Shown: positions 1 to 13,338 of the stretch, one piece after another
Position numbering within the stretch: the first letter of the stretch is position 1
Layout: each line of letters starts with the position of its first letter
Source: Polytrichum commune
Taxonomy: Eukaryota > Streptophyta > Polytrichopsida > Polytrichales > Polytrichaceae
Length of the DNA stretch: 64,000 bases
Assembly: GCA_950295325.1 (NCBI GenBank)
Contig: OX485803.1
Location: forward strand, 16,058,001 to 16,122,000
Direction: 5' to 3'
Notes under the pieces: generated by a model
Seen by the model: only the letters and a program-made list of their open reading frames with translations
Database searches by the model: none
What the model was told of the DNA's origin: nothing
Program-made: the position numbers and the translations under genes

Positions 1-3000
1 AGTTGGTGGAGTCTCATAATAGCCTAGGCAGGCTCACATGGCCTGGGGCCAGTGGTGATTTTTCACAAGGCAGCTTACATGTCCAGGGACATGTTCATTA
101 AAAAAAAAGAAACATTTCCAGTGGACGGGTTCTTAGAAAATGAACCGGTTTTCGGACATGGCAAATTCACTTTGGACGGGTTCTTAAAATAACAATTCTT
201 TTGATGATTTTTTTCCAAAAAAAAGAAATGGTACAAATATCAGTTACATCATGTCATATATGACATGTGAATATGAGCATAATGTAATCAAACCACTAAT
301 ACCCTATCAAAATATCAATCTTGAAGTGCTTCATTCACCTGCATACATTAATTCATCAACCAGAACATTTAGAATGGGGTGTACTGGAAAGATGAGAATC
401 GACAGCAAAAGACAAATAACTGACAAACATTGAAGGCATAATTTGTCAAGATCCTATTGTTTCCAAGTGTAACCAATCACATGTCGACATCTTTTGGTTT
501 ATTTTTTTTGTTTTTTTTGTTTATTTTTCCTAATTTTTTACCAACATTGTAAGAGACTTATTTATACCTCTTGCGGGACGGGTATTTTCATTTTCAAACC
601 GGTTTCGGGACGGGTTGTTTTTTCTTTAACCTTTCCTCGGACGGGTTGCAATTTTTTTTTGCCTTTCAATTCAAGGTTTTTGGACATGGACGGGCAAAAA
701 CTTTGTGAAAAAAAAATCAGCCCTGCCCGGGGGCCTTGCGGGCCAGACCTGTTTGGAGCCTCAGAAATGTGAGGCTTCAGGGCTCAAGTGTAAGTACTTG
801 GCATAACCCTAACTGCAGCGTGTGGCATGCCAGCTGGGTAAATTATGCATGCCACGTGGGCCACTTGAGAGCTCCACTTGGACTTTCCTCTTGTGCCCCA
901 AAGATACTTATGTGTGAGTTTTTTATGTGGGAGGGACATTCCGTGTGGAACACTGCATTCAGAAAAAGTGCAGTGTTTGTAGATATTTGTGTGGAACAAA
1001 TAGAGGAAAACTCGTGAATCGCTCAATACATGAACCCTTTAACCAAAATTAACCCTTTCATTGTCCCTCGGGTTTCATGTGAGATCTTTGAGCTTGCTTT
1101 ATGAAACATTTGTGAAACAAAATTGTTCACACAAAGTCGAAGAATACATCGTACAATTGGTCCTTCTATGTAAGGTCATGTATGTGCTGCGTGTAAGCCT
1201 TCGCAAAGCAAGAACTTAAGGACTCCTAGCAGTTCTAGCTAGGCAGGATGGTATTTTTCCGGCTCATCAAAGGTATTCATATGTGGATTACTGCCTATAA
1301 GAAGCTTTCACCTAATCCAGGTTCAAAGGACATTCTTAAAATGAAGATGACATTGGTTTGCTCAGATGTTTGGTAGATTTTCTTTATCTTCTAAAGATTT
1401 GTGACTTGTTTGAGAATGTGTGAAGGAATATGATCATGTGTGTAGAGTGTGAACAACATTTGTAACCGGAATTGAAAAATTGTCATTCAGGACGTCAATG
1501 TTGACTTTTTGTTGATGTCTTGCATCATGAGACTTGGTGATACACATACCCAATTTGAAACATGACTAATATGATCAATTTTTTCTTATGAATTTTTTAT
1601 TTTTTATTTTTTGAAAATTAATATGTAGATAATGTAATCAGTTTAATATATTTTACATTATTTGTGGATTATATATGCAAGAGCAAGTAGGTTCAAAGTT
1701 TTATTGGTAGATGGCCCAAAACTCCAATGTTAAGGTAGAATACACCTTTGAGAATAGCACGTGTTTCATGCACAAGACTTTAGGGTGTTGGGTCTAGGTG
1801 GAGCAATGGACTTACCATGTCATGAATTTAGGGTTCATCATAGGCAACATATTCCTCTACTGTTGCTTTGAATGCCAATGCGCAGCATGTGCCTAGGATG
1901 GGCACTCACAAATCCACATGCTATTTTGGGTGTCGAAAAGGATTACAAGTTCTGAGATCCCCTTAATGATTGCGAACCAAGAAGATTGTCATTTCAAGTT
2001 CTTGATTCAAAATTGACATGCACAAATTATAAGAGATCAAAATATGAAAGAATTTTTCTTCTTCTTGGAATTATTATACATGACATCCCACTTGACATGA
2101 ATAGATTTGGGATCTGCGAAGGACATGTCTTTACGTACCTCTCATTGTACACTAGCTTGTCCTATTATTGTGGGCCACATAAATTGTCTATAGCCCAATG
2201 CATTAATAAATTCTATAGAGTATTGATGTGGATGATTGTTTTAGATTATAATGCTTTTATCCTCAAACTATGATGCCATGAAACTCTATCATTTTGGTTG
2301 GAAGTCTTCATGAAAACTTAGGATAAGATCCAAAGTCTTGGACCCACAACTACATGAAATATTATATTTAGGGAGCAAGCACAATCAAGTATATGGAAAA
2401 AATGCTCCTATATATTAAAACCATATTTTTTTTGGTCAAATGTCTAAAAGTAGTAGCAAAGTGTTATTTACATTGGACTTTTTTTTTCATGGTGCCCTTT
2501 ATTGTTGTGATAGGTACTTAAATATAAAAGACCAAGATTAGATTTTCAAAACTTATCATTAAAAGTATTGCTCAAAAGGTAATGGCCAAATTTGGCTTTG
2601 GACGTAAATTTGATGACCTTAAATACTTTAAAGTTGATTTTTTTCATATATCTTGAAGTCATTATAAACTTGAGGGAAAAATTACAAAATGTGTAGAAAA
2701 ATATCAATTTTATGTAATTTTATCATGTTTTAGACAAATTTTAGAAAATTACATGTTCAATATACCTACTTGCACACTACTTGCACCATCTTTTGAGATA
2801 TGTAGATTTTTCTTCAAATTTCTTTTGTCAACATAAATTGCTTGGCTTTGTAAATCAATGTTTCTATATTTTTTCCTTCACAAAATTCAAAGTCAGTATA
2901 TAGTTTTGAATCACTTTCACTTAAACATGTGCAAGGCAATGGAGTTGTGTACTTGATTGTGCTTGTGCCATTTAGTAGCACCAATTCAATTTGTCTTGCT

Positions 3001-3440
3001 CAATAGTACAAATTATCATCCGCCTGTGTAGTGTCACCAACACTAATTGGAAACCTAACATCATGTATCATTCCTTTTATAACAATTAGGGCATTATAGA
3101 TTTACAACGTTTCAATTATTGTCACTTACTAAGTGACTTTTCATCCAAATTTCAAGCATCCTTGAGAATATTCCATGAAGATGCCGACCAGGCAAAAGCT
3201 TTGTTTCAAAAAATCGGCATGTATGTCATGCAGATTTCAATCATCCATGGCACGAACCATAAACTTACGCATAAGAATTGTATAAAAAATTCAACCATAT
3301 TGACATAAAACACAATACGGTCCCCTAATAAATAAAATATTTAATATTGTTAGACATTTAGAGTGACCCATAATAAATATTTACACATTCAATTTCCACC
3401 CACATGAATAAAGGCAATTTAATATAGTAAAAATATGTAT
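1..3440. other. Intergenic, no gene recognised
   Basis: I see no recognisable coding region. The first 750 bases hold several degenerate copies of a short GACGGGTT-type phrase, which look like a decayed repeat. A small perfect 9-bp-stem hairpin (AACACTGCA...TGCAGTGTT) lies near 950-980. The rest is AT-rich DNA with only short open frames that have no family features. Confidence 0.6.
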
Positions 3441-3459
3441 GTAAGGTAGATGGGTCTTC

Positions 3460-3815
3460 AGTGGCTCATTTTCTTATTGGGACCCCTGTGTTTGATTGGT
3501 ACGGGATTTGTGGGGATCAAAGAGCCAACATCACAAAAACACATGGTTGAAAGAGATTGGACTACATCTTCAAATATTACTAACTACTCTACACTCAACA
3601 ATGAACGCAATTGGGATGACCTATGTATTTAGTTTTTAAAAAATCAAGAAACATACACTTTCAATAATCATAACTAAATAAGGGGAGGTCCGACTTTGAA
3701 CATAGTTTTTTGCAGATGTTTCATCGTAGATTTGTAAATGCAACACGGGTTTTGTTATGTAAATATAATTGATAGAAGCTGAAGAACAAACCATCATTTA
3801 AATCCATACCAACGT
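3460..3815 (+). repeat. Dispersed repeat R2, copy 1
   Basis: This segment aligns by eye with stretches at 27,955-28,440 and 39,576-39,895. Shared landmarks in the same order are a 'tttgattggt' start, 'agagattgga', an 'actccacactca'-like phrase, 'gggga(g/a)(g/a)tc' and 'catagatttg'. More distant relatives lie at 9,174-9,480 and 34,930-35,245. No coding capacity is seen. The termini were not defined, so the class (MITE, SINE or LTR fragment) is open. Confidence 0.6.
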
Positions 3816-3820
3816 TATGT

Positions 3821-3899
3821 GGGACTGATAGTATTCCATAGAATATTCCCCACATTCAGTCTGAATGTGGGGAACATTCTGTGAAATACTGTCAATCCC
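3821..3899. repeat. Near-perfect 39-bp-arm palindrome
   Basis: Arms 3,821-3,859 and 3,861-3,899 are inverted copies with a one-base centre. The few mismatches between the arms are all transitions (C/T or A/G). It lies just downstream of repeat R2 copy 1. It could be a tiny MITE, a hairpin RNA source or a cruciform. Confidence 0.8.
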
Positions 3900-3959
3900 A
3901 GAGAACACTGCTGTAAATATGAATAATGTTATGAACTTGAAAAACAAACCAAATAAAAC

Positions 3960-5560
3960 ACACATTATACCTTAATGGGTGAGAACGAATGATGCCTGGC
4001 TATGCATAGTGCTTGGAGATCTGGTGGTGGTGGGGCCAAGGATCCTACGGCTACGGTTCGTTTCTTTCAACACACACTGCCTGCCCGAGCCCAAGTAGCC
4101 GACTCCAAGAGAGAGGCTTAGGATACACTTGAAAGTTTTCACCCGCTGCCCGACATGCATCCAAAGTCCATTCCCAATTGACATTTGACAAAGGTGGTGG
4201 ACCTTGTAAAAGCCTCACCTCACACCTTCCACGTCCTTGGTTGTAGTGCACTTCTCAAAGTGGTCGACCTTTTCCATCGTCATTTGAAGCTTGGACGTGG
4301 ACGTTTCCTAGCTTTCCAAGCCTACATGCACCTCACAAAGAAGTAGTTTTCAATGTATCTTAACATGTCGACTTGTTTCTTCCGATATAAAGCCTTTCGT
4401 TTTACATAACTACGGCAATTTAGTCTAAGAGTTCAACATTAGTGTATACATACGTGAGACTGGGATGAGACTGTTATGTAGTCTATGATTTGTATGTGTA
4501 GTTTATTTTTGGGTCATGGGGATTCTGTTTATTGGGGGTTTAAATAAGGGGGTCAACCACCCCTCCCCCTTTTATTTGCTCATGCCACTGCCCATTTACT
4601 CCAAGCATTGTTGTGTAGCACTCAAACATTGAAGAGTGACCACATAAGGCCCACATACCTGACAATTTTGATTTGATCATGTGTAACCTTGTGACCATCC
4701 ATCCATCCATCCAAGCAAAGAGACGACAATTTCGGACAGAACGACTGATGACTACAAATGCAAGTGATTCGTATTTTTGTCAATTTGTAATGCATAGGCA
4801 TGGATTCAAGCCGATTTCGGTCTGACTTAGACTCATAAAGTTTTTCAGCCCAATGAACCTAGATAACCTAATCCGGAGTGGCCTTTGGGTTGTTCACCTT
4901 GTCACGAGATAGTAATCGACATTTGATCCAAGAGCATAAGGGCTATGAGGACTCGTCATAAGGTTTCATCCATGTAACAGTGTATCATTTGTAATTTCAA
5001 GATTTGTTTCTATGAGCTACAAAGTTATGATTGATAACCAACTCAAGTAGTCATGAGGATGACTCATTACTATTGTGGCTTGTCATTTGACTCGGCTGGT
5101 CACGTAATAAACAATGCATGGGGAGGAGTGCATTTGTCGAGCCATATGAACACCATGCAAGGCCGTTGCCACGCATAGGTGTCCTTGTTCCCCAAAATGC
5201 GTCCTTCCTCATGCATAAGCAAACATAAAGTCTCAAGGACAAATTTCAATGCCTTTAATCAGTTGGAGAAACATATTGCGCTACCCGAAAACATAATGCA
5301 CTATGAAAAAATAAATGGGGTGCATTACGCAAAACAAGGATACCCAAATAAAGGTACATAGGAAAACTTGACCTTTGGCATGGGTCCTTACGTAAGCCGT
5401 AACAAACTAGGGTTGATTCCCCTTTATTAATATATGTCCCTTATATAACAAAATGCCCCAGTTATCAGTGACATGCATTATGTGCCATAATATACGTTGT
5501 GCACATTGCATGCGACAGTATGCACTATTATTGTTTTTGGAATCAACCCATTCTTTACGT
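3960..5560. other. Intergenic, no gene recognised
   Basis: Short open frames on both strands near 3,970-4,250 and 5,050-5,360 have no family features and overlap one another. A CATC microsatellite lies near 4,690-4,712. Nothing else was identified. Confidence 0.55.
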
Positions 5561-6694
5561 AGGATAGAGCATTCTTGACATTAAGGTCCTACCTTAGACG
5601 TAAATACCACCGTTAACTGCAAGGACCCATCCATCCATTCATCCACCCACCCACCCACCCACCCACCCGGTCGCCGTTCATCCATCCATGCATGCATGCA
5701 TTTCCAAGGACGACCAGGGCGACAGTTCCGGGCGGAACGGCGCAGGAACGGCGAACTCAAGCAAGAAGTAAGCAGCCTGATCACCGCCCGTTTTTGGCAT
5801 AATGCAGCTGAGGCACGCCATCACCATCTCCTCAGCTTCCTCCTTCTTCCGCTTCCTCTCGGTCGGTCACGTCTACTCCATCACCACCATTCTTTATCAT
5901 CATCATCATCATCAGCGTTGTCTCCCCGTCTCCTAAACTACCTATGCTCTACTTACCTAACTCAAAGATGCTGCGAGCCACCTTGTTTTAACCTTGCGTA
6001 TACTTTTCTACCGCCTCGTGCCTGCTTCCGTGTGCTGTACTCGTGTCTTCTCTCCGTAGACCTCCACCCCTCCTCGAAGCCTTGCAACCAACACAACCTC
6101 CCTCCTGCACTCATATCATCCATTCTATTGGACGCCCAATCTGGCCCAGTAACTTAACGTCCACAGCAACAAACAGCAGGCGATTGAATCTCGTTTCGGT
6201 TTCGGTTTCGGTTTTGGTTTACGTGACGAAGCTTCAATCAAGGAGTGTCGTGTGTGTGCACGGGAGGAACTTTGGACCCAAGGTGGCGTCTTTTGGTGTA
6301 AATTGGTTGGAGAGGTTTGGGTTAAGTGATCAATAAAGACTCCCTTCGGATTTGTAATTGAGCTTCTCGCCCTCTCTTTCTCTCTCTCTCTCTAGCGGTG
6401 GAGATTGTTGGGATTCGAGATCGAGCTTCGTTCTTACTCTGGAAGAAGCGGCGGAGATTGTGGCAATTTGTGTGGAGAACTTGTGGTCAAGAAGAGTTGG
6501 AGAGTCTTGAGGATTTGGAGTGAGTCGGGTGTGGCCCAAGGAGGTTGGTGGAGGTTGTTGGGAGATTTTGGACGTGGAATGGTGTTTGGAGTGTTAAGGT
6601 TACAGGTGATTGGAAGGATTCAGCTTCCCAAATTGGAGTAGGCAACACAAACCCTTGTAAAAATTGTGGTGTCTTCTTCGGCGGGTGTGCAGAA
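5560..6694 (+). promoter_or_regulatory. SGR promoter and 5' leader region
   Basis: This is the region immediately before the SGR start codon. It contains a CCCA/CCAC microsatellite (about 5,640-5,670), a CAT run (about 5,898-5,917), GTTTCG repeats (about 6,192-6,220) and a CT microsatellite (6,371-6,395). CT-rich tracts are common in plant 5' leaders. No TATA box or transcription start was fixed, so the role is assigned by position only. Confidence 0.4.
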
Positions 6695-9600
6695 ATGGCC
6701 ACTTACAGTTTGACATGCCGACCACTGACCTCGGTGGGTGGGAGGGCAAGAGAGATTTCGTCTGGGAACATGCACAAGGATGTGCATGCCTCGGCTATGG
6801 TGTCTTCCGCTGCTCACCTGAAATTTGAAGCAGCAAGATTGTGCCAGGAAGCCGCCCAAACCAAGAACGTCTCCGATGTTTCTTTGGTCTCTGCGTTCTG
6901 GAGCATTGGCAGCCGACGTGGCCTTTTGACAAACAAGATGAGCTGCTCAGAATCCGTCCGCAGGCCTGGTGGCCATCTTGTGGTGGTGAGACTTAGCCTT
7001 GCTCATACGGCGATTTTAAGGATTTTGTCACTGTTGAAACGAAGCCCATCCGTAATAATTAGTTGAGATGCATGCACGATTCTGCAGCGGGTTTCTACGA
7101 GATAATCTACCAAAATATTCGTCAGGAAGAATAATTGCAGAGGATTTGATTATTGCGGCGACTCGGGTGGACTTACACGTAAAATCCGCGGTGCAGGAGA
7201 AGATGTCATATTAAATAGCTTGGCTCTTGAAGATCCAAGGCTCTCTGTCTATGTTCTCCTCGTATTACAATACAGTACTCGCAGCAACAGAAGAGGACTG
7301 TTGCAACGTAACTAAAGTTTAACAGGTTTTTGAAAGTTGTGAACGATGGACCAGTGAGAAGCGTCTCACTTGGTGCGAGGGACTCAAACTTAGTTTTCAA
7401 CATCTGTCCTCAGGTACACCTGTCTGTGCTGTTATACACGTAATAACAGACAAGGGGAGTTCCAACGTCAGAGGCAACGTTTTACAGTTTCTCGCACCTT
7501 GGAAACTGTTATGAGCTTGTTGTGAGGCACTCCAACCTCACGATCTGTCTTTGTTGGATGATTATTTAGGAGAGGTCGGTCGTTGAGGATTTGGAAGGGG
7601 GAGCTGATGAATCTTGTCTAGATAAAGAGAGGTTGCAAGATGTAAAGTTTGCTGTAGAAGTTGGGGGCAACTCCTGAACAGCGAGATTGTTCTGAACCAT
7701 AATTGAACCAAGCTCGTTTAGGTAGCGGCACTTAGTGGGAGTTGTTGGTACCGACGTGATGTTGATTTGATTGTTGAAGTTAGAATGATAACTTGAGGAG
7801 GTTCTATTGACCGCAGCTAAAATGTTGCGGTTTTGATGTTGTGGTTGGATGCTGCAGGAGGCTAGATTGTTTGGACCTGCGATTTTCGAAGCTGCCAAGC
7901 TGAGAGTTCTCTTCCTGGGAGAAGATAAGAAACATCCAGACGAGACGCCCCGAATCTACACCCTAACCCACAGTGACGTCACCTCCAAAATCACGTTGGC
8001 CATCTCTCGGGAAATAAATAAAGCTCAGGTAAACATTCCTTTGAATCATGCCCATGAAGCCAGTGCGAGAGAATCATGCCTCTGGTTCAAATTAAGAGAA
8101 TCATGGACTTGTGTGCCGGTCTGCACGTAGATCATTGCATGCAGATATAACTCAACGTCTGTTTCACAACAATTAATGGTTTCCAATTTAGTTCTTGTCA
8201 TCTTTCAACAGTGTTTGTAGTTTCTCAACCTTGTTGAAGAGGGTGTAAGGTGTCTGGGCGTTATTCGGTTTGTATTCCATATTCTCCAACTTCTACTACC
8301 GATTAGATTCACGCAACGAAACTAGTGTTGCATTAGCAAATCTATGGTGAAGCATCAGCAAATCTTTAGTGAACCCAAATTTCGTTATGGTTACCAGAAG
8401 TGGATGTTTGTTGATTCCTTAACTGAACACATAGGTTATCCCAACCATGTTCATTATTGAGTTTGGAGTAGTGAATATAACCTGAAGACGTACTTCAATC
8501 TCTTTTAAACATGCGTCTTTATGCTGCTTGTTCTATAATACTCATCAAACCTTACACCAATCAAATATAGGTGTCCTATTAGAAAGAGTGACCAAATACA
8601 CACCCGTATACCTTATTGTTTCAAGCTTGGCTTCCTCATATTATTACTACTGTCCGAAGAGGAACTCACTTGATAAGATGGTGCTGATGCAGCTCAAAGG
8701 ATGGTACAGCAAGCTCCAGAGGGATGAAGTCGTCGCGGAATGGAAAAGAGTGCAGGGAAAGATGTCTCTCCATGTGCACTGCCATATCAGTGGCGGAAAC
8801 TTTTTACACAACATAATCGCGAACTTGCGGTTTTATATTTTCCGCAAAGAGTTGCCAGTGGTTAGTTCTTGCTCTATTAAATTATGACACCACTATGTTC
8901 AGCAGTTGTGTTTATGCTTAAGAGGCCATACGCATGATTCTTCAATGCTTTGCTTCACGTTGTGTTATACATGCATCACCCCGATTTCTCTTTGCCTTTT
9001 TCTCATGTCGATTTGGTATTTCACCACAGGTGTTGGAGGCCTTTAGGCATGGCGATGAAGAACTTCTGAAGGCATATCCAGGTGAGGACCTATTCTGCGA
9101 TCAATGTAACGTTACAATAAATCTGTGATTTAAAGTTTCATTGAGTATGCTAACGTAGTCATGTGTTAACCTCGACACCTATATTTAAGTGAGATGTGGT
9201 TAGGTGTGAACCTAAGCACGGACACCAAACAGACATGTGCTTGAAAGAGATTGGAGTACATGCTGAAAATAAGATAATCATTCTAGGCTGCGAAGTCAAA
9301 CATAATGGGGGGGACATAGGTAAACATTTAATGAGCATGAGAATATTTCACTTTGAGAATGAATTAGATAATGATACGAGTTCCAAAAATTATGAATTAA
9401 ATGGCTAGGGGCATGATTTGGATGTTCTCGCTGTAATTCAGTGTTTCATATCCTACGAGAAATGGGTGCAGAGAGCAGTATCCAGTTAACATACATCTAC
9501 CTTACTATCAGCAGAATCGAGGTCTGAATAACTGACCTGGTATGTGCAGATCTGGACAACTCCATGGTTTGGGTTTATTTTCATTCAAATGTAAAGGAAT

Positions 9601-9980
9601 ACAATCGGGTTGAATGCTGGGGCCCGCTTGTTGAAGCTGCCAAGGTATAAATAGACTTTAAATTTCCCCCTTGCATTATGAAAATTTTGCTTGGAATGTG
9701 CTATAGGGTTTGAGGTGAGATAAAACCTTATGTAGTAGTAGAAGCTGACCAACTGCAAGAACACGTTGTCTGTCTGCAGGGTGCAACTCAAGAAGCAAAA
9801 GAGGCAATCCACCATGCTTTGGAAGAAATTGAGAAGCAGTGGCCTAAGCAATTGTGGCCTGGGAAAGTATGCGACGAACCTTGTGATTGCTGCTCTCGCC
9901 ATGGCACTCTGATTCCACTGCCAAAGACCTTTGAGCTATTACAATTGCAGGAGGAACAGCACCAGCAGCAAGAAAATTAG
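6695..9980 (+). CDS. SGR: STAY-GREEN magnesium dechelatase (SGR/NYE1 type)
   Basis: SGR removes Mg2+ from chlorophyll a in the plastid, the first committed step of chlorophyll breakdown. Exons: 6,695-6,985; 7,858-8,028; 8,693-8,860; 9,030-9,081; 9,550-9,644; 9,780-9,980. All joints are GT/AG and the joined length is 978 nt (325 aa plus TAG). The start MATYSL opens a Ser/Arg-rich leader of about 97 aa, like a transit peptide. The family core starts at LFGPAIFE (about residue 100) and continues with YTLTHSDVTSKITLAIS, GWYSKLQRDEVVAEWK, GKMSLHVHCHISGG and WVYFHSN...VECWGP. The last exon carries the family's Cys-rich motif, P-x3-C-x3-C-x-C-C (Cys 290, 294, 296, 297), but SRHG follows where FP is usual. 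The protein is longer than the roughly 270 aa of angiosperm SGR, mainly in the leader. Intron 4 holds repeat R2. Exon 1 is the least certain exon; the core is secure. Confidence 0.9.
9174..9480 (+). repeat. Dispersed repeat R2-related, in SGR intron 4
   Basis: It matches 34,930-35,245 (RNase J intron 4) in order and spacing of landmarks: 'cacctttatttaagtg'-like start, 'gattgga(g/c)tac', 'cattctaggct', 'aatggcta(g/c)gggca', 'gtgtttcat', 'gaagtgggtg'-like end. It is more distantly like the R2 copies at 3,460, 27,955 and 39,576. No coding capacity is seen. Confidence 0.6.
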
Positions 9981-12900
9981 ATTACATTCACAAAATACAT
10001 GACAAAAACGGTGGTACATACGATTGGATATAAGCTACAAGGTAAACATTCTGGTCAGCATCATCATCAAACACATGATTCCTTTGATTCGTCGATTTTC
10101 ACACATGGAGCTTTTCGGCTGCGGGAAAAAATGCAATCGTCATTACTTGGTTCCACACATCTATCTGCCTCCTGAAACCAGCAGGTCAGAGTTTTCTGTA
10201 CATAATTCATAGTCTGAACAGAGAGAATACTTTTACACCTTCAACAGAAAAGACTTTCAACAGATTCTGGTGATCATCTTCGGATTTTGTGTGTCTTCAC
10301 AAATTTAGTATCTTTCCAGCAACGCAGTAGCACATCTGGTCTCCCGTGATGTAAACTCGGTACATATATTCGTGGTGACAACATTACATTCAATTGTTAA
10401 CTCTTTGGAACATTATAAGTTCCTATATACAGAGGCTTCTCTATGTGAAGAAGAAGCAGACATTGTTAACAGAAATGTACAAGATGTGCTGAGACAGTTT
10501 GTGCTGTACAGTAGTTGGTTTTGAAGTATCTTCACCATTGCATGGTGAGAATGTATGGGAGCAATCAGCCCCTTATTGCAATAAAGTGTTCTGATATCAT
10601 TGTTTCATAGATTTATCTTCTGAGCAAGAGTGGTCTTTTCCTCTCTAATACATCATCTTATCTCGCGAATGCAAACTGCTACTAAGTCACAAATGTACGC
10701 AAGCTTACCTCAGAAGTTTCAAAATTGGCAGATGAATCCTTTCCGGTCCACTCTCGCATAAATGTACCTAATCGAAGAATTCTGAGCCGCTTGTATCTCC
10801 TATGCTGACAAATTTACCTCATTCGCATCTATTACCCAAGAATATCAAGCACCTGCAAGGATCAGAATGTCAACTCTATATTATGATTGAAGTTAATGAA
10901 ACATTCTCATGGAGACTCCAGCAAACACAGAACATGGACAGAACCACGGATTCTCTTTTCTATAAGGCACCCACCTGGCCATCACATAGAGGTTCACCTG
11001 ACTCTAGATTTCAGGCAAATTGTAGAGGGGGATGAAACGATGAGTACTGCGAGATGACTAGGATCGGTGAATGATCTGTCAACATGACTACATTTTCATT
11101 GGACAAAAACCACATCATTATCAGCAATTGTAGATCTTATCCATGGGGGTATGATATAGCTACTCTTGCACGATATCAAAAGCATGATTCCCTCGCCATT
11201 GTTTCATATGAGGTAAATCAGCTGACATCACTTAGTTTGAACAGAGCAGACATCCATGACAACTCAGCGTCAAGCTCAGGGCCAGAATTGATTTAACTGG
11301 AGAATGCCTGATTTCATGATCTCGAGCCTCTGCAATCATGGATAATATTGCATGCAGGAAATAAAAAGGAAACATGTAACAGCTCTATGCCTATCATGAT
11401 GATCAAGAACAGGCGGTATGTTGATATTGAATTTTCAACCACTCAGACCACTTGTGCTAGTCATGAAACACATTGTACAGAGACATAAAACGATCTGCAG
11501 TTTTAAGAACAAAATCACACACTGCTGTTCAACAACCCACCTGCACGGGCATGTATTCCATGCAGGTGAGTCGGCCTATGTGCTCAAACTATAGACATCA
11601 CTCTAAGTCTAATAGTTAATAGAATTAGGAGGGCATGTGCATCATTTTAGAGAGAAAGAGAATTTTCACTTTGACATCAGATTATTGTACTTTTGCATCT
11701 CAACTGCGATTCCTAGACTTGAATCAACAGACTTCATGAATCGCCACCAGATCCAACGGCTATTATTGTCTGTGAAGTTGGAAGTACTCACCATAGGACC
11801 ACATACCTTCACCATCCTGAGAAGAGATTCCAGCACATCGAGAGCACAAAGTACCTTCTGGATGTTGCATACGATAATCATCTTCGAAGTTATCCAGCAT
11901 TCCTCCGTTAAAATCCCATGTGTAAAATCACCTGCTACAATGAACTCTCAACAGGCCAGGGTTACTGTAACTTTCGGCAACAACGGGCTGCGATTCAGGC
12001 AAAATCACATAATTTACAACCTCTCAACCAATCTCCAGCAACACCAGAATAATATTAAGCTCTTCATGCAAGTCTACCACTCTAGAAACATAGATTGCCA
12101 CATGCTCACAGAAAAGGAGTACCCGCAGATGTTCCTCAAACATCCATATGCACGTCCTCTAATGAACTCTCCCATGGTTACTGCAACTTTCAGCTACAAG
12201 AGGGAGACTAACAGGCTGCAATGGTGGTTACAATCCAATGGAAGACACCCAAACCAGAACTCAAGGAACTTGCGACCTCTAAAACGATCTACAGAAGCAG
12301 CTGCAAATTAAGCCATCGGTGCAACAGCTCTCTGGCACAAGGAGCATTTGAGAAATTCCCGCATGGGAAATGGGATATGGTTTTTCCTACTATGAACATT
12401 CCCACTTTGGTACAATTCGCACCTTTTGAAAGGGAATTCTTGCGTTCTTCCCACACACAAGAGGGGATTGTGCCAGGAGGAAATGTTGTACATCCCCCTT
12501 GTGTGTCTCTGCAAACAGAATTCGCAAGTACATAAGATACAACACAAAACAATGGGTCGATCCTGCCTGGGAAAAGTGGCAGCTGAAAAGCGAAGCGTGG
12601 ATGGAGCACCACGTGCATTGAGCAGACACAAAGCCGAATTGTAGTACTGCTATGTTTCCCAATGTTGTGGTGCTTTCTTCCCTGTCGTTTCTTCCCATTA
12701 CACAGCCGCCGATAAGGCGCCCAAACTCTGGCCCTCCCATTGGCTCCTCAGGATCGCGCGGAAGTGGATGAATGATAATCTTTCTCGCGTGGATGAACGT
12801 CGAGCACAAAGAGGGTGCAATGAGAAATGGTCCCGAGATGCTCATTCTGCCCTATCTAGGTATGGCAGGATGGATGAAATATATGGATGATGCATGGTGG

Positions 12901-13338
12901 ATGAAAATATAGATGATTGGATTTATGGATGCATGGGAAGTGCAGTCACTGATTTTAATTTCAAGTTTCTAAGAGAGGACGCATTGGCTATAACATTTGG
13001 CTATTGGAGTGACGAAGCCACATATGGATGGTTAACCCAATTTTCATCCAGATGACTACACATTCCTCCAAGTAGTCCACGATCTCATCCAATTCTGATG
13101 ATGTTTTGGGATATTTCTGGCTATTCATCTGCAGAATTCATTTTGCGGAATATTTCATTTTTTGATTTTAGAATCACAAATCACTGGCGGATAGCCAGAT
13201 TAAAAATCGCTGGGTACAGTATGGATGGATGGGGGAAGGAAGTCTTGGATGAACATCTATGAACAAGAGCATTCACAAAATTAATCCTGTGAGGTACTGT
13301 AGGTCCACAATAGATGGGTCTTAAATGGTTGATGGGTC
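9981..13338. other. SGR 3' region and unassigned intergenic DNA
   Basis: The first few hundred bases after the SGR stop are probably its 3' UTR. Beyond that the region is open in several frames, with the longest frames at 11,637-12,311 (+) and 12,390-12,845 (-). None shows a recognisable domain or a convincing start, and frames on both strands overlap. The GATGGATG-rich stretch at about 12,860-12,945 is low complexity. Confidence 0.45.

Noticed and set aside
950-980. 9-bp-stem hairpin as an RNA gene
   Set aside because: Too short, and nothing around it suggests transcription.
6986-7857. SGR exon 1 joined to the core without a leader (start at 7,849)
   Set aside because: The frame at 7,849 has an ATG but would give no transit peptide, whereas the 6,985/7,858 joint is phase 0 with good GT/AG sites and a MATYSL leader.
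7566-7898. 110-codon frame antisense to SGR intron 1 and exon 2
   Set aside because: Shadow of SGR; low-complexity Ser/Asn/Thr composition.
11637-12311. 224-codon open frame on the + strand
   Set aside because: It begins with GTG, shows no domain, overlaps many frames on the other strand and has no supporting splice structure. Chance frame.
12390-12845. 151-codon open frame on the - strand
   Set aside because: No recognisable family and several competing frames cover the same DNA.
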